Assembly (NCBI RefSeq): GCF_000281045.1
Contig: NW_008246091.1
Span: forward strand, 419,474-483,473
Length of the DNA stretch: 64,000 nucleotides
Direction of reading: 5' to 3'
Origin: Saprolegnia diclina VS20
Lineage: Eukaryota > Oomycota > Saprolegniomycetes > Saprolegniales > Saprolegniaceae
Under the pieces are notes generated by a model, which saw nothing but the letters and a program-made list of their open reading frames with translations, was not told the origin of the DNA and made no database searches. Shown here piece by piece: positions 54,435 through 64,000 of this stretch (its first letter is position 1; every line of letters begins with the position of its first letter). The position numbers were made by a program, and so were the translations under genes.

Positions 54435-55046
54435 CTTGCGGTCGGGAGCGCGTGGCCAAAATGCAAAATACGCCAAGATTGGCGAATCCGCAGCCACGCG
54501 ATGTGATTGGCTGAAATGTTGAACTTGCACCGCGAGCGTCGACTCAACGCTGTTGAGTCAACAGACGCTGGCCGTGATGCCAATGCCGGCTTCTCGAAGC
54601 TCTGCCAGGCGCACAGATGGCTCGTTGCAAGCGCATCTTCCGACGTAGCAGGTCTGCCAGGCTCCAGCCTAATGCGACGAGGAGGCTGCCACCGTCACCG
54701 CTCGGCTTCACCCGGCTTCGGCTACGTTGGGCCCATGGCCCAAGCATCCCGCTTGGTCGCTTTCATGCAACGACGCCACTTGGTAGTGCTATCATTGGAC
54801 GTTGCTGTAGCGTCATCCATGCCACCAAGGTGGGCGATATGCGGCCAAGAGATCGTCGGATCGATCCTGCCACAGGATGCCCTTTTATACGTTGCGACGG
54901 ACACGACGCGTCCTATCCTGCTCGACACGAGACGTGCGGCAGCCAGCGCTCTTACGGACCGTGTCCACTCTAGTAGCCTCGCCCAGGCTTCTGCGTCGTC
55001 GTGGCATAGGTCACGCAAGGTCGCCATGTCAACTGCATTTGGCTGT
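54435..55046. other. Intergenic region upstream of the dehydrogenase
   Basis: About 610 bases. A minus-strand frame (54722-55023, MATLRDLCHDDAEAW...) is open but has no recognisable feature. An inverted repeat GACTCAAC-GCT-GTTGAGTC at 54541-54559 lies about 110 bases before the dehydrogenase start and contains a TGAGTCA bZIP-type site. Confidence 0.45.
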
Positions 55047-57192
55047 CTATCTCTGTTTGGCCAAGAAGGCGTGGAGCACTGCATCAATGTCGTCGATCGA
55101 GTCTTCCAGGCCTTCGAAAGCACTTGGATGACTCTTCTTCTTGGTTTCATTGGCATAGTACGAGTCTTGCGGCTCTGCAAGCGGCCGACCGACATAGGGC
55201 ACGAAGCAGCTCTCAACCTAAGGTCCAAACTTGGTGGAGCTAGCAGCTGAAAAATGTTACCTGAAGAGAGGCGCCGCGGGGCGTGGCTCGATCGCCGCTG
55301 ACGACGGACACGAACGAGCTGCTGCTTTCGAGCTGGTTGGACCTACGCGAAAGGTACCACACACTGCAGCCCGTGTCCACGGCGAGAGCACGTACGGCGC
55401 ATCGAGACTAGGCGTAGGTGGACGAGACGTTGCTGGCGCGAGGGTTCCAAAGCCAAACACCCGTCGTTCTTCTTTGGCAAGTGGCGAGTCGAGCAGTAAA
55501 TTGTTGTTGTTTTTGTTACTGCTGCTGCTCATGCGATGACTGCTTCGTGGCCGAGGCAGCTAGGCACGTCGATAACCACGGCACACGAGACCGTAGAAAC
55601 AACGTACCACATTGAGCGCCTTGGGCGGGTCCATTTGCAGCATGAAATTCGGTTTTTGGTACATTTCCTGTGCTACTATAGACCTCTTGTCGCACGTATC
55701 GAGACGTACCTTGGAGACTTGAAGTTTTTGTTTTCGAGCCTCTTCGATCTACATCAATCATGGTTTAGTAATTGAAGTCGGGACACAGCGTGCTGCACCT
55801 CGTGGCGGAGCCGCTGCACCGCGTCGATTTCCTGAGAAGGACCACCGGTACTATTGCGCGACGGAAAGATGGACGCCGCAGCTGGTAGCGCGGATCCAAA
55901 GACAGACGGTAGCGTAAAGCTGGGTCGGTACGCCGGACTCGCCTGCATCTATAGCAGGTGTGTGAGCTCAGCAATCGTGTTCGTGCTCTCGCACCGGCGA
56001 CGGCTGTTCGGGATACATGGGTCGAGGGGGGGACGGTGCATGCATCACTATCGAGTAAAATATGTTGAGCATGTGGCCTTGATTTGGCGCTATAACGTAC
56101 CTGGTTGACTTGGCGCTGGCACGGGTCCCGGCGCATTCCTACAGCGATGTTTAGACGGTATGTATCGTCCATAGTCCAAAGGACATTGTGTGCTGCGTTT
56201 GTTGTCTCTTTTCAGGGGACAGTGCACGGCGGGGCGGGTCGTTGGGAGGTGGCGGCGCACTGTTCTTTGCACTGGGCTTGCCGCTGTGCATGCGGTCCTA
56301 CGCCATAAATGTCAGAGAAGAAAGGTCAGAGCGAAGGCACCATTTCTTCACGTTCTCGGCGCTGCTCCTCTTGCTTTTGGTGTTTAAGCTGCTCCTTCTT
56401 TTCGTTTTGCTCGCGAATCTACCGTCGCATTCGACGACTACTTTGTACGATTGGGGTGTACCTGCACTTGGAGCATCGCTGCATAGTCGAGCTTGAGGTT
56501 GTGCTTCTCGCTCACCTCGTCCAGCGTTTCCCCCGTAAACATGTTGCGACGACGCGACGCCCTACGAGAAACTTGGTCAAATGATGCGTCGTTCGCGCCG
56601 CAGCCCCCACATGATGATGGCGTCCAGGTGAAAACGGTTTTTGTTGAAAACGAAATGACGGAACGCCCGTCACAAAATACGACTTTTGGCGCACCACGCA
56701 CACCCAGCGTCTCGAGAGGAGCTCCTTCTGAAGATGGTTTGGCGCCCATTCATCGCAAACGAAATGAACCAGCTCACCGAACGCCTATCTGTCGAACGTG
56801 GCGTTCGTATGGGTTCGGTCGCAGCTGGCGGTCCAAGTTGATGACAGGCGGCTGCATCATGCTATCTTAAACCACTTTGGTTGCACAAAGCTAACGGCCA
56901 CGAAAGCACTCGTATACCCTGGGTTTTATCTCTTGCGCAAGAATCCCACTCAAACGCGAGCCATTTTCGTTAAATAGCACTTCTTCAAGCGCCCTGGCTG
57001 GCTTGCAGGTGTGGCCAGCCAGCAGAATAGGGTAAAACCGCAGCTCGATGCATTCATCGACCCTCCAAGTCGATGCTGTCGCGCCTGGGCGACGAAATCA
57101 CCAAGGGAAATATCATTTTTGCTGGCCCTTGCATCACTTTGTTTGCCGTGACGGGTTCTAGCACTATCGTAGGAACCAGCTTGGGGCGACAT
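55047..57192 (-). CDS. Many-exon coiled-coil protein, CSPP1/CCDC66-like
   Basis: Twelve 3' exons are well supported by phase: 56462-56561, 56341-56418, 56221-56297, 56101-56138, 55995-56047, 55787-55948, 55710-55748, 55608-55667, 55396-55559, 55261-55342, 55047-55217, with a further exon upstream of 56561 inferred. Introns are 38-82 nt. Read-out: MFTGETLDEVSEKHNLKLDY, then AAMLQVQ-IREQNEKKEQL (a Lys/Glu/Gln coiled coil), a Pro-rich middle (PGPVPAPSQPVMHAPSPP), short coiled pieces (EVQHA-IEEARKQKLQVSK), and an end DIDAVLHAFLAKQR. The DYAAMLQVQIREQNEKK style is that of centrosome/spindle proteins such as CSPP1 and CCDC66; not proven. The 5' part (to a likely start MSPQAGSYD at 57192) is unresolved. 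Confidence 0.6.
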
Positions 57193-57419
57193 CTGTCTTG
57201 GGTCAGCGCTTGCGGTTGACTCCCACTGCTTGATCGCTGAGCGTCAGCACCAGCAGCGACATGAAAAAGGCGCCAACACCACGATATCGAAGTTCGAAGT
57301 TATAATCCGAAGTTCGCACATCAAAGCCGGACCAAACCCGGAGTGCGTCGTATATTTCTGTCGCGTCTTGCACCGCTCACTTGGTCTTTTTCTGGATGGG
57401 AATCAGTCCAGGGGCGGAG

Positions 57420-60400
57420 ATGAGCAGCACGGCCACGTCCCCGTCCGCGAAGGAGAAGGAGCGCATCAGCCAGGCTGCGCATGACGAGTGCATGCACGTG
57501 CTCTCGTCGCTCCTCCAGCACGAGGCGCTGCGCAAGGCGACGCTCTCATCGGCGGCCAAGACGGCGCTGCTCGAAGGCGCGTTCGCCGACATCCAGCACG
57601 CCCCGTCCGAGCTGCGTTCGAAGCTGCTCAAGAAGAGCATGGGCCTCGAGAAGGTGCAGTCACTCCTTGGCACGAAGCCGTCGCGCTGCCGCTTCAAGAC
57701 GTGCGAGAAATTCGCCAAAGACGTCCGCGTCGTCTTCCACAACGTGCTCGCGCTGCAAAACTACTGGAAAGACCAGCAGTCGCCGTCGTACGATGCGATT
57801 CTGTACCATACGACGCAAAAGCTGCTGCAGGTATGATCATCTCGAGTGTAAGAACGCGTTGCATCATGCCCCGCGTCGCCAGGACTTTGAGCGCCTTTTC
57901 AACGAACGGCTCTCGCCCCATATTGCGCGGGCGCCGTCGTCGTCGCCCGAGCCAACGCCGCCTTCCGCACCAACGCCCGCACCTGTTGCCGCTCCGTCGC
58001 CGCCACCTGCGACCGCGGCGCGCCTCGACGACGACGACGTGGCCAAGTGCCAGGCGATCGTCCAGAAAATCATGAAGTACAAGGACGGCGGCATGTCGCT
58101 CGCCACGCCGTTCTTCAACCCGGTCGACTTGACGCTGTACGTCGACTACAAGATCAAGGTGCCCCATCGCATGCACCTCTTTGGCGTCCAGCAAAAGCTC
58201 AGCACCGGCTCGTACGCGTCGCTTGTGGCCTTTGCCTACGACATGCGCCTCATCTTCTCCAACTGCCTCGTGTACAACGCCGATGTGATCTTGAGCGGCC
58301 CGATCCGCGACCACGCTGTGAAGCTCCTCCAGGCTTTCGAGTCGCTCATGCTGCAGTCGTTTGGCCAGTCGCGGAATACGTGGCCCGGACTCGCCGACGT
58401 CGACCGGTGGAAGTGCCACCAGATCCTCCACGACATCCTCGCGCATCGCACCAAGCAAGGCCTCGAGTCGGCGCAGTGGTTTAAGTACCCGATTCACGTA
58501 CGCCTTCCCCGATAGCAAAAGTAGAAACTTTATATTTCTCTACCCTAGACCTATTTCGAGTCGGAAGACCAAATCCCGTTCGAGTATTTCAAGATTGTGA
58601 AAAAGCCCATGGACATTGGCACTGTCTCGGTACGTTGCTGTTGTCCGTGTCCGTCATGGCATCTGACGTCCTATGACAGGCGCGTCTGCATTTGGGCGAG
58701 TACAAGGAGCTCGCGCCGTTCGTCTCGGACCTCCGCCGTGTCTTTGAGAACTGCATCAAGTACTGGAAAAACAACCCGGACGGGAAGCAGTACTACAGCG
58801 ACGGCAAGACGCTCCTCAGTCTCTTCAAGAGCAAGGTCACGGCCGCGTTTGGGCCCGCGCTGCTCGAAGACCGCAAGAGCAGCAAGCACCACCACAGTCA
58901 CAGCCACGAAGCATCGGCACCGCCAGCCGTCCCATCGTCTTCGGTACGCACATCTCACGTTCATGGAGATGTAGTCCGCTCATCGACGGAATGTAGAAGC
59001 CGGCCGCGTCGTCGTCGTCGGCATCGGGCGACAGCAAAGGCCGCCGGGCGTTTCAGGAGAAGGACACGTGCCTCAACATCCTGCAGCTCATCCGGAAACA
59101 CACGATGCGCGGGCTCATGGGCGAGATCCTCACGGCGGGCCCGTTCCTTGTCGCTGTCGACGTCACCAAGTACCCCGACTACCTCGCGATCGTGCCCGAG
59201 CCAATGGACTTTGCAAAAATCGAGGTACGGCTTTGTTCAGTGACATCACTCGACACAACGAACGATATGAACTTAGCGCAAGCTCAAGAGCAACCGGTAC
59301 AGCCACGTGTCCGAGTTTGCAGCCGACGTGCACTTGATCTTCTCCAACTGCATGAAGTACAACAGCGATCCGGTCGAAGGCGCCGACATTCGGACCATGG
59401 CCAACAGTCTGCGCGACTACTTTGTGTCGCTTTATGCTGCCATGGTACCCAAGTCTCCACACTTCCTCTCGATCTCATATGTACGTCGATAGGAGCGCGG
59501 CGAGCCGCTGGTTGCGGCCACAGTCTCCTCAAGCTTCCCGCCACCACCGACGGCGACGACCAGTGCCAAGCCGCGCAGCACCAAGCCAATGGCGGACGAC
59601 GTGACGCCCGTGACGTTAGCGTCAACCGCGCTCGAGAGCCACAGTGACAGTGGTGAGAAGAAGAAGAAGAAGGACAAGAAGGACAAGAAGGAAAAGAAGA
59701 AGAAAAAGGACAAAAAGGACAAAAAGAAGGACAAGAAGGACAAACCGCGGTCCGAGGCATCGAGCAGCAGTGCGCCGCCGCCGGTCGTCGCGGTCACGGT
59801 CGCGGCCCCGATCCCGGTTGTCGTACCCGAGAAGGCGTCTCGGAAAGGCGGGTCGTCGGCCTCGAAAGCCTCGTCGTCGTCGTCCAAGTCCAAGGTCAAG
59901 CTCGACTTGTCGCCGTGGGAAACGTCGTGCGAGCGCATCTTGTCGCGATTGAGCAAGATTGAGAGCGTGCACTTGATGCACTTTGACGTGCCGTTGCTGC
60001 GCATCTTCCCGGACCTCGCGGCGTCCTACGAGCGCGTGGTCACTGAGCCCATGGATCTGGGGACGATGCGGCAGCGGCTCCTCGCGCACCAGCTGCCGTC
60101 GGCGGCCGAGTTTGTCCGGCTCGGGCACCTCGTGTTTGCGAACGCCGAGGCGTTCAACGTCGGGAGTGACTCGTCGTCGATCCGTGTGCGGGAAATGGCG
60201 GCGCACTTGCGCTGGTTCTTTGACTCGATGTGCATGGAGCACAAGCTCCTCGACGCCGAGTTGCGTCTTGAGCGCCGCAACGAGCGGTTTCTGGGCGTCC
60301 AGACGCTGCGCTTCACCGAGAGCAAGCCCAACAAAGAGTGCTCGAAAGTGCTCCGCGTCCTTTTGAGTCAAAAGTACCAGAAGTACGCATGGCCGTTTGT

Positions 60401-61244
60401 CGAGCCGGTCGAGAAGCTCTTCCCGGGTCTGCCGCCAAAGTACTTTGAGATCATCACCAAGCCGATGGACCTCAAGACCGTCTCGGAGAAGCTGACGTCG
60501 CTCACGTACAAGACGTATGGCGAGTTTATCGCTGACATTCGCCTCACATTTGAGAACGCACTGCTGTACAACATTGCCGAGAAGGGCAAGGAAGGACCGA
60601 CGGTCTACTCGGCCGGCGAGAAGATGCTGCACGTGGCCATGGACCAGTGGGGCGACGTGACGATCGACATTATCGAGCGGTCGAAGCGCAGCGTACTCTT
60701 GCACAAGGAAGCGCAGCTGCTTGCGGCGCAGAACCGCGCGGCCAACGAAGCCGCCGAGGCCGCGGCGGAAGCCGACCGTCTCCGCACGTACCAGGCCAAG
60801 CTCGAGCAGCAAAAGATCGACGAAGCGGCGCAGGAAGAGCGGTCCGAGCACGAGCGGTCACTGCAGGCCAGCGTCGCGGCCAAAGCTGCGAAGGAGGCCC
60901 GCGCATCCCTTCTGAGCATGGAGAAGATGACGAAAAGCGAGCGCAAGATTGAAGAGAAGAAGCGCAAGAAGGCCAAGAAGGACGAAGAGGCCGCGCGGTC
61001 TGAGAAGCGTCGGCGCACCGCGACGCTTGCGACCGAAGAGGCGCTGCGCGAGGCCGAGCACCGCAGCCGGCTCCGACAAAAGGCCAAAGACCTCCTCGAC
61101 GAAGCCCGCGCCAAGCAGGAGGCGCTCCGCCACGAACACCTCAAGTTTGCCAAGCCAAAGCGCAAGGCGCCCGAGTGCGCCAAGGCGTTCTGGAAGGTCA
61201 AGCGACGCATGCTCGTGGTCGCGCCGTGCTTTAGCGCTGCGTAA
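57420..61244 (+). CDS. Polybromo-like protein with about six bromodomains
   Basis: A 1172-residue chromatin reader; introns 57831-57882, 58498-58548, 58630-58679, 58944-58996, 59225-59276, 59445-59492. Bromodomain-like units start near CMHVLSSLL (about 25), CQAIVQKIM (about 190), CHQILHDIL (about 320), CLNILQLIR (about 480), CERILSRLS (about 690) and CSKVLRVLL (about 815). The acetyl-lysine Asn follows the Tyr/Phe in NCLVYN, NCMKYN, NAEAFN and NALLYN but is Trp in units 1 and 3 (LQNYW, NCIKYW), so those two may not bind acetyl-lysine. A Lys-rich run (about 600-625) and a long charged C-terminal helix follow. PBRM1 also has six, but no BAH or HMG box is seen here. Start could also be 57396. 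Confidence 0.85.
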
Positions 61245-61455
61245 GGGTAGCGCCTTGTATCTGTGAAGCCACATTGATGCCACACAAAACCACCAAGTAG
61301 TAATATGAAGATGTAGTACATAGTGTGCATTGTTGGTCTTTGGTCAAGGGCTAGGTGCAACTGAGTATAAACTTTCACAGGCTTTAGACGCGCGGCCTGT
61401 CAGACTTGATACTCGCCATCTTCGCTTCGTGTCGGCAAACCACGCGCCGGCAACG

Positions 61456-62459
61456 ATGATGGACGCCCTGCCCATGCATGCGACCCACGCCCGCGAGTCG
61501 ACGTCGACGCCGTCTGCGAAGCGCGGCTCGGCCTTCCCGACGCGACCGGCCCGCGGCGCCAGCGGTACGTTGCCGCTCTTCCGCAACTGCTCGTCGGCTG
61601 TGCCCGAGTACTTTGCCCGCATGGTCGACTACCGCCAAATGGACCTCGAGGCGACGTACTACCAAATGGTGACGCTGTGCATTGCGCCCTCCAAGGTCTA
61701 CAAGAGCGCGTACTACCGCAAGCAGACCAAGAACCGCTGGGCGCGCGACGACCCAGCGTTCGCTGTCATCCAAGTCTCTCCTTTGCTTCGTAGGCTCTGG
61801 CTGACACTGCGCGTAGGTGCTCTTTCTGTTTGTCGCGTCGCTGGCGTGGACCGTGGCCTTTGAGAAGACGTCGTCGCTCGGGTTCCTCCTCATCTGCGAT
61901 GTCATTGTCGAGTGGCTCGTCCTCGGCGTGCTTCTCTCGACGGCCAGCTGGTGGGTCGCCAACACCTTCCTGCGCCTCTCGCCGCCGGGCATTGCAAGCG
62001 ACACGTTCTTCGTCGAGCAGTCGGTCGAGTGGCAGTACGCCTTTGACATCCACTGCAACGGGTTCTTCGTGCTCTTCCTCCTCGTCCACGTCGTGCAGGT
62101 GCGACGCCACTTCGATCCCCGGACGTCGCCAACATTTTTTGTATTTTCTAGTTTTTGCTCGTCCCGCTTCTCGTGGCAGATACCTTTGTGTCGCTTCTGA
62201 TGGCCAACACGCTGTACGCGCTGGCGTGCGGCAGCTACTTCTACATCACGTTCCTCGGCTACATGGGTACTCTCTACCGTGAGGTTGACGCTCATGTTGC
62301 GTGCGTTTAGCGCTCCCGTTCCTCCACAACACGGAGCGATTCCTGTACCCGGTCGTCGCCGTCGGCGGCTTGTACGTCGCCAGTCTCGTGCTCTCGATCG
62401 TCCTTGGCGTCAACTTCAACTGCGCCGCCATGTCCGCAGCCTACTATTATTCAGCCTAA
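61456..62459 (+). CDS. UNC50: UNC50 homologue
   Basis: A 287-residue Golgi/ER multi-pass protein of the UNC-50/GMH1 family, involved in receptor trafficking and ARF-GEF recruitment. Four exons; introns 61774-61816, 62099-62151, 62267-62310. Family blocks: YFARMVDYRQMDLEATYYQM, SPSKVYK-like APSKVYKSAYYRKQTKN, WARDDPAFAVI, VEWQYAFDIHCNGFF and LPFLHNTERFLYP near the end. Five or six hydrophobic helices. Slightly longer than animal UNC50 through its N-terminus. Starts MMD; either ATG is possible. Confidence 0.93.
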
Positions 62460-62895
62460 GACCCGAAGACGACTCAACCATGTACATACAATGTGTGCTG
62501 CGAGTATGGTGAGGTCAGGTCGATGCAGTGTCGACGATCGCTGCTGTCGAAAGTGAAAAGATTGTTTGGCGGCCAAGGGCGCCCACAAGACAAGAGTTTG
62601 GGCGGTGGAGTCGCTGCAGTAAACCAAGGTTGTCATAGTAATATCATTGACACGAGGTGACGGCGAGGCATGAACTATGGTCCTGGGGTGGGCAAGATGG
62701 AAATGCTGGGTTCTTTTAGCCACGGCTATATTGAAACAAGCCTTGGCACCTTTCTGGACGCGCCAGAAAACTGTGCTGGACGTTTCTCAGTCTATACCCA
62801 CGCAGATTTCATGTCTGAAATCAACCTTCTTCATCCTGCGGGAGGCGGAAAATGGCGTGGCTGTAGACTACGTAGCTTGGATTGCGTATCTTGCG
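62460..62895. other. Intergenic region
   Basis: About 435 bases between UNC50 and the partial coiled-coil gene. The coiled-coil frame continues open upstream to 62677 but that part lacks heptads and is not used. Confidence 0.45.
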
Positions 62896-64000
62896 ATGGA
62901 CGACGACGAGAGCCGAGAGGTGTTGGAGCTTTTGCAGAGGAAGGACCGCGAGATCCACGCGCTCACCGACGCCAAGGCGCGCCTCGAGGAGAAGGTCGAC
63001 GCCATGCGCTGGGACCTCGAGCTCGCGCAGGGCGGCTTGGACTACAGCGCGGCCTTCAACACGCAGCTGCTCGCGTTTGAGGCGCAGCTTCAGGATCTGC
63101 GCACCAAGACGGACCTGGCGCTGCAGCCACGCCAGATCGCACCAGACACGCGGCAAGCCATGGCGCTCGAGCAGCGGCTGCAGCGAGGCGAGACCACGGA
63201 CTCGCTCTTGCACCAGCGCCTCCACAGCATGTTCCAAGCCAACTGCGAGCTCATCCAGCGCTTCTCGCGGCCGTCTTGCCGTGAGGTATGACCACCGCCT
63301 TGTGCTCCTTTTACGACCACCACGCTCGCTCATGGTGCGTAGGTCGCCGTGCAAACAGCCGGCCACCAACGCGATCGCTTTGTTGCGACGGAGGCTACGT
63401 GCTGCGACTGCGCGACGCAGCTGCAGCAAGCGACCGACGAGTTGCGGGGTCTCCGCGCCGCTGCGCTTCTTTCGCAGCTCGCTGCACCTGGCGCGCGCAA
63501 GGCGCGTTCCTCGTACGTGCACCCTGCACCAGACGATCTATTGACAGTATCACTGCGCTGTGACGATGCCACGTCACGCCCAACGGCCGAAGTTGAGGCC
63601 GAGCTCGACCGACTTCGAGAGTCGGTCGCGCGCTACACCACAGAGCTAAAAACGCGCACCGAGGAGCTGCAGAACGTCCGCGCCGATGTCATCATAGTGC
63701 GTCCTCCTTTGCGATCAACAAGTTACCGTCATGATCTAGGCAGCCAAGCTTCACCAACACCGTGAGAATGCGCTACGCATGACGCTGGCGGACGTGGAAG
63801 CGCAGCTTGTCGCATCGCGTGCGCAGTGCGAGGACGCCGAGCGTGCCAAGCTCGAGATCATTCACCAAGCGACGCAGCTCGTCCAGGCGGCCGAGGCCGA
63901 GACCGGCACGGCGCTCAACAGCCTCGATGCGTTCAACCAGATGCAACTGCGCCCGTGGATCGACGTGGCACATGGCGACCGGACCGCCAAGTACACACTG
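62896..64000 (+). CDS. Coiled-coil protein, 3' end outside the window
   Basis: At least 244 residues over three exons plus continuation; introns 63286-63342 and 63697-63739, third exon from 63740 open at the window edge. Almost entirely predicted coiled coil: VLELLQRKDREIHALTDAKA, ALEQRLQRGETTDSLLHQRL, VEAELDRLRESVARYTTEL, MTLADVEAQLVASRAQ. One CDCATQL piece has paired cysteines. The start at 62896 (MDDDESREV) begins the heptad pattern. No family can be named from the part seen. Confidence 0.75.

Noticed and set aside
53143-54522. 459-codon plus-strand frame over the acyl-CoA dehydrogenase
   Set aside because: Shadow of the real minus-strand enzyme; composition (Arg/Ala/Val-rich) and lack of motifs are typical of antisense frames in GC-rich DNA.
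54722-55228. 168-codon minus-strand frame
   Set aside because: It overlaps the last exon of the coiled-coil gene in a different frame and the remainder has no recognisable feature.
59622-60851. 409-codon minus-strand frame in the polybromo-like gene
   Set aside because: Antisense of the Lys-rich run and bromodomains 5-6; no independent signal.

Overview
The window is a compact, GC-rich nuclear segment of a flagellated oomycete (stramenopile), most probably a saprolegnian water mould. The evidence is a typical stramenopile beta-tubulin, an AA17-like (oomycete LPMO family) secreted protein, short introns (mostly 43-58 nt, very often beginning GTAC and ending TAG), one U12-type AT-AC intron, and several cilium/centrosome-type genes. 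There are about 31 genes in 64 kb on both strands, often divergently paired. I saw no tRNA, rRNA, CRISPR or autonomous transposon. Gene models were built by hand from splice sites and frame continuity.

Layout. 0-16 kb: ER-type J-protein; a 1712-residue internally duplicated membrane protein; acyl-protein-thioesterase-like hydrolase; beta-tubulin; a fused histidine-phosphatase/NAD-kinase gene; a MAP kinase with an unusual TKH activation loop. 16-37.9 kb: a duplicated zone. Two ~3.0 kb near-identical inverted arms (18056-21080 and 33000-36027) each carry a leucine-rich-repeat gene and a secreted copper-oxygenase-like gene, divergently transcribed. Outside the arms are more diverged copies of a two-repeat Myb gene, and beyond the right arm are a relic of the last MAPK exon, a third broken Myb copy and a broken piece of arm. 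Between the arms lie a SAYSvFN/UIM protein, an RMDN-like TPR protein, small membrane proteins, a DUF4419 protein, a DEAD-box helicase with the AT-AC intron, and an S28 peptidase.

38-64 kb: a GRK-like kinase with RGS region and CaaX end; coiled-coil protein; lipase maturation factor; aquaglyceroporin-like channel lacking the usual filter arginine; an IQ-motif/coiled-coil protein; a PX protein; a minisatellite beside an MCM7 relic; mitochondrial acyl-CoA dehydrogenase; a many-exon coiled-coil protein; a polybromo-like protein with about six bromodomains; UNC50; and a coiled-coil gene running off the right edge.

Functional themes are signalling (MAPK, GRK, Myb), cilium/cytoskeleton (tubulin, IQ, RIIa-type, RMDN), secretory pathway (J-protein, LMF, UNC50, SAYSvFN) and NAD(P)/fatty-acid metabolism. 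The most striking items are the phosphatase-NAD kinase fusion, the inverted duplication with two apparent ages, the U12 AT-AC intron and the TKH MAP kinase.
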